From an uncultured Lachnospiraceae bacterium (lineage in GTDB: Bacteria > Bacillota > Clostridia > Lachnospirales > Lachnospiraceae): DNA of 55,499 nucleotides. A program made the translations under genes and the position numbers. The stretch spans positions 1 through 55,499 of the forward strand of contig CAJTMZ010000002.1 in the NCBI GenBank assembly GCA_910577445.1, in the 5' to 3' direction. Below, in pieces: positions 44,664 through 52,245 of this stretch; positions within the stretch are counted from its first letter, which is position 1; each line of letters starts with the position of its first letter. The notes below the pieces were generated by a model. The model was not told the origin of the DNA, made no database searches, and saw only the letters and a list, made by a program, of their open reading frames with translations.

Positions 44664-44701
44664 GCCCTCAGAAAAAATAAACAGGGGAGACTGATGGGAA
44701 A

Positions 44702-45187
44702 ATGAGTGAAGTTATCAAAGTCGGAATGGCTGATTGGAAGACCTGTAAGGGTGATGATGGGGTAATGACAGTGGGACTTGGTTCCTGTGTGGGAATTGCT
44801 ATCAGAGACCCGGCTACAGGCATTGGAGGTCTGGCGCATATTATGCTGCCTGACAGCAAGGAAATTGTAAATAACACGAACAGACCCAAGTTTGCGGATA
44901 CGGGAATTGAAGACATGGTGAAAGAGCTCACACGCATGGGAGCAAGCCGGTTTCGGATGGTTGCCAAAATTGCGGGAGGAGCCCAGATGTTTACCGGAGT
45001 AGGCAGGAACGATACGCTGCGGGTAGGCGACCGCAATGTAATGGCGAGCAAAAAAAAGCTGGCTGAGCTGAGGATACCGATTCTTGCTTCGGACACCGGG
45101 AACACCTATGGAAGAACAGTTACCTTTTACCCTAAGAGCGGGGATTTCCATATACGTTCAATAGGAATGCCGGAGAAAATTATATGA
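44702..45187 (+). CDS. cheD: Chemoreceptor glutamine deamidase CheD
   Basis: Deamidates receptor glutamines and is regulated by CheC. Catalytic Cys29 (VGLGSCVGIAI) and His46 (GLAHIMLP) are visible, together with GGAQMFTG. 161 residues. Overlaps the next gene by 4 bases (ATGA). Confidence 0.96.
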   Translation: MSEVIKVGMADWKTCKGDDGVMTVGLGSCVGIAIRDPATGIGGLAHIMLPDSKEIVNNTNRPKFADTGIEDMVKELTRMGASRFRMVAKIAGGAQMFTGVGRNDTLRVGDRNVMASKKKLAELRIPILASDTGNTYGRTVTFYPKSGDFHIRSIGMPEKII

Positions 45188-45477
45188 AAAAAAGCAGATT
45201 GTTTGCGCCGTTTCTTATGCTTTTGGCCGGCGCGGTGGCAAGTATCACCATGTTTTACTTTCATTATCCAGCGGGACAGATGCTGCCCAGACTTTTAGCG
45301 GTACTTCTTGTTTTTTACATAGCGGGATGTTTTATCCAGAAAAAGGTGCTTGCTTTTATGAATCAAATCAGAGAAAATGAAGAAGCACTGGAAAGAGAGG
45401 CGGCTGCTGAGAGAGAGGAAGTCATTGAGGGGGAGAAGCAGGAAGTGGAAGAACGCGAAGAAGAGGATGAAGAATAA
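45184..45477 (+). CDS. Small membrane protein with acidic tail, unknown function
   Basis: 97 residues: two membrane helices (about 7-28 and 34-53) joined by a short loop, then a coiled coil and a Glu-rich tail (about 60-97, roughly half Glu). Translationally coupled to cheD by ATGA overlap and 64 bases before sigD. No family recognised. Its position in the operon suggests a flagellar or chemotaxis-linked role, but nothing in the sequence says which. Confidence 0.75.
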   Translation: MKKSRLFAPFLMLLAGAVASITMFYFHYPAGQMLPRLLAVLLVFYIAGCFIQKKVLAFMNQIRENEEALEREAAAEREEVIEGEKQEVEEREEEDEE

Positions 45478-45541
45478 CTTTCTTGAGACGCCCTTTGCAG
45501 CGACTTCCCGGAAATTAATTTTCAGGTGACGGAGGTAGTAG

Positions 45542-46306
45542 ATGGACGAGGCAGGAAAAAATAAGCTCTGGGAGTGTTATGCAAAGACGAAATCGCCTGA
45601 AATCAGAGAAAAGCTTATATTGGAGTACGCCCCATTGGTAAAGCTGGTAGCGGGACGGCTCAGTATGTATCTGGGCTATAACGTGGAATATGACGATTTG
45701 GTAAGTTACGGAATCTTTGGGCTTATTGACGCTATAGATAAATTTGATAATATGAAGGCGGTAAAGTTTGAAACTTATGCGAGCCTTCGTATCAGGGGAG
45801 CTATCCTGGACCAGATAAGAAAAATGGACTGGATACCTCGTACCATCAGACAGAAGCAGAAAAAAATTGACGCTGTGATGAAGGAAATCGAGGCCAGCAC
45901 CGGCCGTATGGCTACGGACGAGGAGATTGCGGAGGGCCTTGGCATAACCAGGGATGATTACCTTGCGTGGCAGTCACAGATGAAGATTACCGGGGTTGTG
46001 TCTTTAGACGAGTTTATGGAATCAGGCAGCGAGGTGCCGGTGGAGCAGGGCACGCAGCACAGATTTGACGGCCCCGAAGAGGTTATCGAAAAGGAAGAAC
46101 TGAAAAGGGTTCTGGAGAAAGCACTGGAGCTTCTCACCGAAAAGGAAAAAAAGGTTATCTACCTTTATTATTATGAAGATTTGACCTTAAAGGAAATCAG
46201 CAATATTCTGGAGGTATCGGAATCAAGAATATCACAGCTTCATACCAGAGCGCTTCAAAAGATGAGGAAACGAATGGGGAATTATATGGGAATCTTTTCC
46301 GTATAA
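45542..46306 (+). CDS. sigD: Flagellar sigma factor SigD (FliA, sigma-28)
   Basis: Directs late flagellar genes. Region 2 is PLVKLVAGRLSMYLGYNVEYDDLVSYGIFGLIDA with YASLRIRGAILDQIRKMDWIPR, region 3 includes IEASTGRMATDEEIAEGLGI, and region 4 is LTEKEKKVIYLYYYEDLTLKEI. 254 residues. GGAGG precedes the ATG. As in B. subtilis, it is near the 3' end of the fla/che operon, so its level depends on how far transcripts extend. Confidence 0.97.
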   Translation: MDEAGKNKLWECYAKTKSPEIREKLILEYAPLVKLVAGRLSMYLGYNVEYDDLVSYGIFGLIDAIDKFDNMKAVKFETYASLRIRGAILDQIRKMDWIPRTIRQKQKKIDAVMKEIEASTGRMATDEEIAEGLGITRDDYLAWQSQMKITGVVSLDEFMESGSEVPVEQGTQHRFDGPEEVIEKEELKRVLEKALELLTEKEKKVIYLYYYEDLTLKEISNILEVSESRISQLHTRALQKMRKRMGNYMGIFSV

Positions 46307-46312
46307 GGTGTT

Positions 46313-46333
46313 CGGCGCGAAGGGCGCCGTTTC
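46313..46333 (+). other. Short GC-rich hairpin after sigD
   Basis: CGGCGC (46313-46318) pairs with GCGCCG (46324-46329) and is followed by TTTC. The U-tract is too short for a confident terminator; it may attenuate or protect the sigD end of the transcript. Confidence 0.4.
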
Positions 46334-46353
46334 TGAAAGGGGTGTGACAGGTT

Positions 46354-46665
46354 ATGACAATCAGTCGTGTGGAATTGCAGGGACAGGTGGCAAGAGCACA
46401 GGATTTTACCACTATTAAACATAACGAAGACAATAAAGTTACGGTGGACCAGTCAAACTTTCAGCATAAGTTCGAACAGTCTGTGGAAAATAAAGCCAGA
46501 CAGGTGCAGCAGCATGATGAAATGAATAATCAGGGGAAACGGTTTGACGCAAAGGAAAAGGGAAACGGAAGCTATGCGGGTGACGGCGGCCGTAAAAGAA
46601 AGAAAAGTGAACCGGATGGAAAGGTCATTCTCAAATCAAAAGGGGGCTTTGACATCAAGATATAA
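46354..46665 (+). CDS. Small hydrophilic protein in fla/che operon, unknown
   Basis: 103 residues, soluble and strongly basic at the C-terminal half (GRKRKKSEPDGKVILKSKGG), Gln/Asn-rich in the middle. It begins MTISRVELQGQVARAQDFTT. No membrane helix or known motif. Such small proteins recur at this position in Lachnospiraceae flagellar operons in my recollection, but no function is known. GGGGTG precedes the ATG. Confidence 0.75.
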   Translation: MTISRVELQGQVARAQDFTTIKHNEDNKVTVDQSNFQHKFEQSVENKARQVQQHDEMNNQGKRFDAKEKGNGSYAGDGGRKRKKSEPDGKVILKSKGGFDIKI

Positions 46666-46687
46666 GTAGTACAGGAAAGAGGAAAAA

Positions 46688-47641
46688 ATGGGAGCAATAG
46701 AAATAGTTCTTATTATTCTTGGTATCGTGGTATTTGTTGTGAGCTTTTTGCTTCCGGCGGGTAAGACCGGCAGCGTACAGAGTACCGCTTCGGTGAGCGA
46801 GGAAGACATTCACAACATGTTAGAAAAGGAGGTTACGGGCGTCAGAGAGCATATCAGTGAAATTGCCGACGAGACCATAACCTATTCTATGGAAAAGACA
46901 GAGCGTTCCATGGAGCGGCTGACCAACGAAAAAATGATGGCAATCAATGAATACTCCGACACGGTTTTAAGTGAAATCAACAAAAACCATAAAGAAGTGG
47001 TCTTTCTTTATGATATGCTCAATGATAAACATGAAAATCTTCTGTCCACGGTCAGCGAGGCGTCAAAGACGGCCAGCGAGATTAAGCAGGCGGTCTGCGA
47101 TGTGGAGATATCCGCAAAGGAAGCGCAGGAAAAGGTCAGGGCGGTGCAGGAATCCGTCAGTGAGGTTATCAACCTGACAAGAGACAGGGCGGCCGAGAGA
47201 GAGGCGGCGGCCGTAAATTTCACTTTCATGCCGGAGGAAGCGGCTAAGGACGGTTTCCAGCCGATAATGCCCCAGAGGGTTGAGACGCCGGAGGAAGAGC
47301 CTGAAACCGGTGCGGCGGAAAGCGGCTTTGGCGGCGCTGAGGGAAGCGGCGATTTGGAGAGACAGAAACGGAGAAACAAAAAGCCGAAGAACGTCAAAAG
47401 GGATGAAAAAGAGGAAGGCGCGGCCGGAGAGGGAGCCGTTATCGGAAGAATGCCCGTATCTATGGCGGAGGTGCCTGAAATCGCAGTGGCTGCGCGTGCG
47501 GCGGACCAGGGCGGCAGAAATAATAACGAGAGGATTTTAGAGCTTCACAGAGCGGGAAAATCCAACATGGCGATTGCAAAAGAACTTGGTCTTGGAATCG
47601 GGGAAGTTAAGCTGGTTATTGACTTATTTGAAGGAATTTAA
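46688..47641 (+). CDS. DUF6115/SwrB-like membrane protein
   Basis: One N-terminal membrane helix (about residues 4-22), a long coiled coil (about 40-175), a charged linker, and a C-terminal helix-turn-helix-like segment (NNERILELHRAGKSNMAIAK). This layout, and the position after sigD, match SwrB (YlxL) of B. subtilis, which activates flagellar basal-body assembly. Sequence identity to SwrB could not be judged, so no symbol is given. 317 residues. Confidence 0.75.
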   Translation: MGAIEIVLIILGIVVFVVSFLLPAGKTGSVQSTASVSEEDIHNMLEKEVTGVREHISEIADETITYSMEKTERSMERLTNEKMMAINEYSDTVLSEINKNHKEVVFLYDMLNDKHENLLSTVSEASKTASEIKQAVCDVEISAKEAQEKVRAVQESVSEVINLTRDRAAEREAAAVNFTFMPEEAAKDGFQPIMPQRVETPEEEPETGAAESGFGGAEGSGDLERQKRRNKKPKNVKRDEKEEGAAGEGAVIGRMPVSMAEVPEIAVAARAADQGGRNNNERILELHRAGKSNMAIAKELGLGIGEVKLVIDLFEGI

Positions 47642-47655
47642 GGAAAATATGTAAT

Positions 47656-48423
47656 ATGATGAACTTAAAGTCTTATTTGAGAGGTCTTGGTATCGGAGTG
47701 GTGGTGACGGCGCTTATCATGGGAATCACGGCCGGCCGGACAAAGGAAACTCTCAGTAATGAAGAGATAAAAAAACGTGCCAGAGCGCTGGGCATGGTAG
47801 AAGAAAGCCAGGTGCTTGCGGACGTGCTTCCGGAAGAGGACGGCATCTTATCCGGAGAAGAGGATGCGCCCGAGTCTGAGTCGGATGCCGTATCGACCCT
47901 GGCGGGAGACGCTCTTACGGTAGAAGGAGAGCAGGCGGCCGCTTTGGCGCCGGAAGACGGGGAAGCTACGCCGGAGGGTGAGGATACGGCTGACGGGCAG
48001 AATCCCGAAGACGTACAGGGAGCACCCACGAATTCGGACGAGCCTTCGGATACGCCGGAGGATTCCGGGGATGACTCTGCAGAAGCTTCCGGTGAGGATT
48101 CCGCGGCAGATTCCGAAAGCGAAGCGGAAAACACAGAAGAAGCCGATTCCCCTCAGGGAGCCGAAAATCAGGGCGACGCACAGGCAACGGACGGAGCGGA
48201 AAATGCTTCCGGCGAGAGCGTAACCATTCTGATTGAGAGCGGCGACGGTTCTTTCAAAATATGCCAGAAGCTTGAGGACGCCGGAATCGTGCCTTTGGCC
48301 TCGGAGTTTGACCGGTACTTATATGAAAACGGCTATGATAAACGGATTAATATAGGTACTTATGAAATACCGGTTGGAGCGGATTTCGAGCAAATTGCAA
48401 AAATTATCGCAAAACTGAATTGA
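47656..48423 (+). CDS. Membrane protein with MltG-like (YceG) N-domain, no catalytic domain
   Basis: 255 residues: one membrane helix (about 13-26), then a disordered acidic linker of about 140 residues rich in Glu, Asp, Ala and Ser, then a small domain (VTILIESGDGSFKICQKLED, FDRYLYENGYDKRINIGTYE) like the LysM-like module of endolytic transglycosylase MltG. The transglycosylase domain is absent, so it probably cannot cut glycan. It may bind peptidoglycan near the motor; this is inference. Last gene before the operon terminator. Confidence 0.7.
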   Translation: MMNLKSYLRGLGIGVVVTALIMGITAGRTKETLSNEEIKKRARALGMVEESQVLADVLPEEDGILSGEEDAPESESDAVSTLAGDALTVEGEQAAALAPEDGEATPEGEDTADGQNPEDVQGAPTNSDEPSDTPEDSGDDSAEASGEDSAADSESEAENTEEADSPQGAENQGDAQATDGAENASGESVTILIESGDGSFKICQKLEDAGIVPLASEFDRYLYENGYDKRINIGTYEIPVGADFEQIAKIIAKLN

Positions 48424-48439
48424 ATACAAAAACAAGCGT

Positions 48440-48465
48440 AAAAATCCCTTGCAAGAGGGATTTTT
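48440..48465 (+). terminator. Terminator of the fla/che operon
   Basis: AAAAATCCCT (48440-48449) and AGGGATTTTT (48456-48465) form a perfect 10-pair stem with a 6-base TGCAAG loop, ending in T5. It can work in both directions. It overlaps the next promoter. Confidence 0.88.
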
Positions 48466-48477
48466 CTATGTTATAAT
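48449..48477 (+). promoter_or_regulatory. Sigma-A promoter of rpsB, overlapping the terminator
   Basis: TTGCAA (48449-48454), 17-base spacer, TATAAT (48472-48477). The -35 box lies in the loop of the fla/che terminator and the spacer contains the terminator's 3' arm. Confidence 0.82.
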
Positions 48478-48500
48478 TTCAGCGTTGTGACTATAAAACA

Positions 48501-48556
48501 CGCATATTTATTGACTGACGGTGCCGTAAGGGTGTGCAGGAGAGAAAAAATATGCG
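48501..48556 (+). promoter_or_regulatory. Structured rpsB leader, possible S2 autoregulatory element
   Basis: CGCATATTT (48501-48509) is perfectly complementary to AAATATGCG (48548-48556), closing a 38-base interior that includes a small ACGG-TG-CCGT hairpin (48518-48527). The helix lies about 27 bases before the rpsB ATG, in a leader of about 100 bases. Confidence 0.45.
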
Positions 48557-48583
48557 GAAGATTAACCAAATGGAGGGAAAGAC

Positions 48584-49357
48584 ATGAGTGTTATTTCAAT
48601 GAAACAGTTGTTGGAAGCAGGTGTTCATTTCGGACATCAGACAAGAAGATGGAACCCCAAGATGGCTCCCTATATCTTCACGGAGAGAAACGGGATTCAC
48701 ATCATTGACCTGCAGAAATCCGTAGGCAAGGTTGACGAGGCATACAGAGCCGTATTCGAGATTGCTTCACAGGGAGGAACCATTCTTTTTGTAGGAACCA
48801 AAAAGCAGGCACAGGACGCCGTGAAAGCGGAAGCGGACCGCTGCGGTATGTATTATGTAAACGAGAGATGGTTAGGCGGAATGCTTACCAACTTTAAGAC
48901 AATCAGAAGCAGGGTGGAAAGACTCCGCGCAATCGAAACCATGTCGGAGGACGGAACCTTCGATGTGCTTCCCAAGAAGGAAGTTATCGCTCTTAAGAAA
49001 GAGTGGGAGAAGCTGGAGAAAAACCTTGGCGGTATCAAGAATATGACCCGTATTCCCGACGCTATTTTTGTTGTTGACCCCAAGAAGGAGAGAATCTGCG
49101 TACAGGAGGCACATGTGCTGGGGATTACTCTGATTGGTATCGGCGATACAAACTGCGACCCTGAGGAACTTGATTATATTATTCCCGGAAACGACGACGC
49201 TATCAGAGCGGTTAAACTGATTGTCTCCAAGATGGCTGACGCCGTTATCGAGGCAAACCAGGGCGAAGAAAACGTAGAAGCGGAAATGGAAGAAGCGGCA
49301 GGCGAGACGGCTCCGGCGGATATCGAGGAGATTGCGGCTGCGGAAGCCGAAGCTTAA
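48584..49357 (+). CDS. rpsB: 30S ribosomal protein uS2
   Basis: Small-subunit protein. Hallmarks MKQLLEAGVHFGHQTRRWNP, FTERNGIHIIDLQK, TLLFVGTKKQAQ-like ILFVGTKKQAQDAV, WLGGMLTNFKTI and IPGNDDAIRAVKLI. 257 residues with an acidic Ala/Glu-rich C-terminal tail. GGAGGG precedes the ATG. tsf follows after 21 bases, the universal pair. Confidence 0.98.
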   Translation: MSVISMKQLLEAGVHFGHQTRRWNPKMAPYIFTERNGIHIIDLQKSVGKVDEAYRAVFEIASQGGTILFVGTKKQAQDAVKAEADRCGMYYVNERWLGGMLTNFKTIRSRVERLRAIETMSEDGTFDVLPKKEVIALKKEWEKLEKNLGGIKNMTRIPDAIFVVDPKKERICVQEAHVLGITLIGIGDTNCDPEELDYIIPGNDDAIRAVKLIVSKMADAVIEANQGEENVEAEMEEAAGETAPADIEEIAAAEAEA

Positions 49358-49378
49358 AGGGAATGGAGGAGATTTAAA

Positions 49379-50317
49379 ATGGCTAATATTACGGCAGCTA
49401 TGGTAAAAGAATTAAGAGAAATGACTGGAGCCGGCATGATGGACTGCAAAAAGGCTCTCGGTGAAACTAATGGCGATATGGATGCAGCCGTTGAGTTCCT
49501 TAGAAAGAACGGACAGGCAAAGGCAGAGAAGAAAGCCGGAAGAATAGCGGCTGAAGGTCTTTGCAAGGTTATTATGAAAGACGATAAGACCGCTGCGGTT
49601 GTTGAGGTAAATTCCGAAACGGACTTTGTTGCAAAGAACGAAGAGTTCCAGAATTTTGTAACGGCAGTTGCCGAGCAGGCAGTTTGCTCCGACGCGGCTG
49701 ATATGGACGCTTTCATGGCTGAGGCATGGAAGAGCGATACTACAAAGACGGTAAAAGACGCTCTGGTGGAGAAGGTTGCCAGAATCGGCGAGAACTTAAA
49801 CATCAGAAGATTTGAGCGTGTTACGGCTGATAACGGCTGCGTTGCCACTTATGTGCATGGCGGCGGAAGAATCGGCGTTATTGTCGTAGCCGATACGGAT
49901 GTGGTAAATGATGCAATTAAAGAAGCACTGACCAATCTTGCAATGCAGATTGCAGCTCTTTCTCCGAAGTATGTTGCCACTTCCGAGGTTTCCGAGGAAT
50001 ACAAGGCGCATGAGAAAGAAATTCTGATGGCCCAGATTGCAAACGACCCCAAGATGGCAGGCAAGCCCGAAAAAGTTATCGAGGGAGCCGTAATCGGACG
50101 TCTGAACAAGGAATTAAAAGAAGTTTGTCTCTTAGAGCAGGTTTATGTTAAAGCGGAGGACGGCAAGCAGACTGTGGCTCAGTATGTGGCACAGGTTGCA
50201 AAGGAAAATAATGCGAAGCTTTCCGTGAGCAGGTTTGTCCGTTTTGAGACAGGCGAGGGCATTGAGAAGAAAGCGGATGATTTTGCCGCCGAGGTTGCCG
50301 CTCAGGCCGGTATGTAA
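49379..50317 (+). CDS. tsf: Elongation factor Ts
   Basis: Nucleotide exchange factor of EF-Tu. The N-terminal UBA-like domain has VKELREMTGAGMMDCKKAL, followed by VVEVNSETDFVAKNEEF in the core domain. 312 residues. GGAGGAG precedes the ATG. A terminator follows. Confidence 0.98.
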   Translation: MANITAAMVKELREMTGAGMMDCKKALGETNGDMDAAVEFLRKNGQAKAEKKAGRIAAEGLCKVIMKDDKTAAVVEVNSETDFVAKNEEFQNFVTAVAEQAVCSDAADMDAFMAEAWKSDTTKTVKDALVEKVARIGENLNIRRFERVTADNGCVATYVHGGGRIGVIVVADTDVVNDAIKEALTNLAMQIAALSPKYVATSEVSEEYKAHEKEILMAQIANDPKMAGKPEKVIEGAVIGRLNKELKEVCLLEQVYVKAEDGKQTVAQYVAQVAKENNAKLSVSRFVRFETGEGIEKKADDFAAEVAAQAGM

Positions 50318-50346
50318 TTCGGGTATAAGTTTTGCGGACAGGTATG

Positions 50347-50382
50347 AAAGGTGGTTATACAGTGATGTGTAGCCACTTTTTT
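50347..50382 (+). terminator. Intrinsic terminator of rpsB-tsf
   Basis: AAAGGTGGTTATACA and TGTAGCCACTTTTTT form an imperfect stem followed by six T. It ends the rpsB-tsf unit, unlike the B. subtilis order where pyrH follows tsf closely. Confidence 0.7.
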
Positions 50383-50402
50383 CAGGTCTTTGAAATTATC
50401 TC

Positions 50403-50431
50403 TTTTCCCGAAAAGCAACTTGTGTTACAAT
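50403..50431 (+). promoter_or_regulatory. Possible promoter of the deacetylase-bactofilin-pyrH unit
   Basis: A good -10 TACAAT (50426-50431) with a poor -35 TTTTCC (50403-50408) at 17 bases, between the tsf terminator and the deacetylase gene. Confidence 0.4.
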
Positions 50432-50465
50432 AGGGGCAAAGCATCTGCAAGGAGTTTGTGATTCC

Positions 50466-51395
50466 ATGGAGGGGACATACGACCGGAGAAAAAGAATCCG
50501 GCGGCTGAAAAAAATAATACTGGGTACAATTGCAGCGGCGATTGTCATTCCCGTTATTTTAAGCCTGGTGTTGGGAATCCGTGTTATACAGCTTCAAAAC
50601 AGAATTCGTGAACTGGAGATGGGCTTAGCGGCCCGCACAGAAGAAAAGGGCGAAGTTAAAAGTGTTTTTGCGGCCAATGCAATCGTAAATGCTTCGCAGA
50701 AGGCGGTTGCGGCCAAGGCCTTTCCTGAGAATACGGATGAAGTGGAAGAAGATATAAACGAGGGGAAAAAGCAGGTTTACCTGACCTTTGACGACGGCCC
50801 CAGCGCCAATACCGACGCGATTCTGGATATATTGAGAGAATATAATGTAAAAGCCACCTTTTTTGTGGTGGCAAAAACAGACGAGCTTTCAACCCGCGCT
50901 TATCAGAAAATTGTCAGCGAGGGGCATACGCTTGCCATGCATTCTTACAGCCACAAATATGAAGAAATATATGACTCAAAAGAAAACTTTATTGAGGATG
51001 TAGAGAAAATTCAGGAGTATCTTTTTCAGGTGACAGGCGTTCGTCCGGTGTTTTACCGTTTTCCTGGTGGAAGCGCCAACACGGTAAGCCAGGTGGACAT
51101 GCAGGAGCTGATTTCCTGGTTGAACGAAAAGGGAATTACCTATTTCGACTGGAATATCGCCTCGGGAGACGCGGTCAGCAAACTGCTTGAAGCGGATACG
51201 ATTGTGGAGAACTGCGTAAGCGCCATAGACGGCAAAAATGTTTGCATTATTCTGATGCATGACGCAAAGAACAGAAGTACCACGGTAGAAGCGCTTCCCC
51301 GTGTGATTGAGACAATTATGGAGCGCGGGGACGCCGTAATTCTGCCGATTACGGATGAAACGGTACCAATTCAGCAGGTAAAAGCTGAACAATAG
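50466..51395 (+). CDS. Membrane-anchored polysaccharide (peptidoglycan) deacetylase
   Basis: NodB-fold deacetylase of carbohydrate esterase family 4. One membrane helix (about residues 18-38) precedes the domain. Metal-binding and catalytic residues: TFDDGP (107-112; Asp109, Asp110) and HSYSH (159-163), plus FRFPGGS-like RFPGGSAN and ILMHDAKN. It probably removes N-acetyl groups from envelope glycan outside the cell. 309 residues. The ATG at 50466 has AAGGAG 11 bases upstream. Followed by a bactofilin gene after 28 bases. Confidence 0.85.
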   Translation: MEGTYDRRKRIRRLKKIILGTIAAAIVIPVILSLVLGIRVIQLQNRIRELEMGLAARTEEKGEVKSVFAANAIVNASQKAVAAKAFPENTDEVEEDINEGKKQVYLTFDDGPSANTDAILDILREYNVKATFFVVAKTDELSTRAYQKIVSEGHTLAMHSYSHKYEEIYDSKENFIEDVEKIQEYLFQVTGVRPVFYRFPGGSANTVSQVDMQELISWLNEKGITYFDWNIASGDAVSKLLEADTIVENCVSAIDGKNVCIILMHDAKNRSTTVEALPRVIETIMERGDAVILPITDETVPIQQVKAEQ

Positions 51396-51423
51396 ATAAC
51401 AGACACGAATGGAGGTTTTTAAA

Positions 51424-52230
51424 ATGGGTTTTTTCTCGGATTTAAAGGATGACTTGTCACAGGCAGTCAATGAGCTGATGCCTGAGGACGGTGAAGAAGG
51501 AATGGATGACGCGGCGGCAACGGCAACTTCCAACGCAGGTTCATCGGAGGATGATTTTGAGGTAAATTTAAGCAAAATGCTTGACAGAGTGGACGAAAAC
51601 ACACAGGCGCATCAGGAGTATGCGGATACGGCGGACGAGGAGAGTTATGAAGAAGAGCCTTTGCCGGAAAAGGAGCCGGAAGTTTTTGTAAAACCGGAAA
51701 GGGAACCCGTGAGGGAAGAGCCGGTTTCCAGAATGGCGCCTCCCCCGTCAAAAGTAAGCAATGAGGTTTCCGTGCTGACAGAGTCCATGTTTATCAACGG
51801 TAATGTGGCTACGGAAGGCGAACTGGAAGTAAAGGGCCGCGTGATTGGTAACGTGGAGGCTTTGGGCAAGCTGAATATCACCGGAACCATTCAGGGAAAT
51901 TCCCAGGCTGCCGAGATTTACGCCGACGGCGCAAATATCACAGGAGAACTGCGCAGCCTTGGCAGTATTAAGATTGGACAGAGCACGGTTATTATCGGGA
52001 ATATATTTGCAAACAGCGCGGTAATTGCGGGCGCCGTAAAAGGCGATATTGACGTAAAGGGCCCGGTTATTCTGGACGCTTCGGCCATTGTAATGGGCGA
52101 TATTAAATCCAAATCCGTTCAGATTAATAACGGCGCGGTAATTGAAGGTATGTGTTCTCAGTGTTATGCTGATGTCAATCCTTCCTCTTTCTTTGACAAA
52201 TTTGACAAGAAGGCAGATAAAAAGAAATAA
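51424..52230 (+). CDS. Bactofilin family cytoskeletal protein
   Basis: Polymer-forming scaffold. An acidic N-terminal region (about residues 1-115) is followed by the DUF583 beta-helix, with repeats such as VLTESMFINGNVATEGELE, VKGRVIGNVEALGKLNI and IKIGQSTVIIGNIFANSAVI. The ATG at 51424 has GGAGGT upstream. 268 residues. Bactofilins often recruit peptidoglycan-modifying enzymes, which fits the deacetylase next to it. pyrH follows after 15 bases. Confidence 0.85.
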   Translation: MGFFSDLKDDLSQAVNELMPEDGEEGMDDAAATATSNAGSSEDDFEVNLSKMLDRVDENTQAHQEYADTADEESYEEEPLPEKEPEVFVKPEREPVREEPVSRMAPPPSKVSNEVSVLTESMFINGNVATEGELEVKGRVIGNVEALGKLNITGTIQGNSQAAEIYADGANITGELRSLGSIKIGQSTVIIGNIFANSAVIAGAVKGDIDVKGPVILDASAIVMGDIKSKSVQINNGAVIEGMCSQCYADVNPSSFFDKFDKKADKKK

Positions 52231-52245
52231 AGAAAGGCGTGGATA

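Noticed and set aside
47673..48223. Overlapping open frames in the acidic linker region of the last fla/che gene
   Set aside because: They arise from biased Glu/Asp/Ser codons in the linker and have no ribosome sites.
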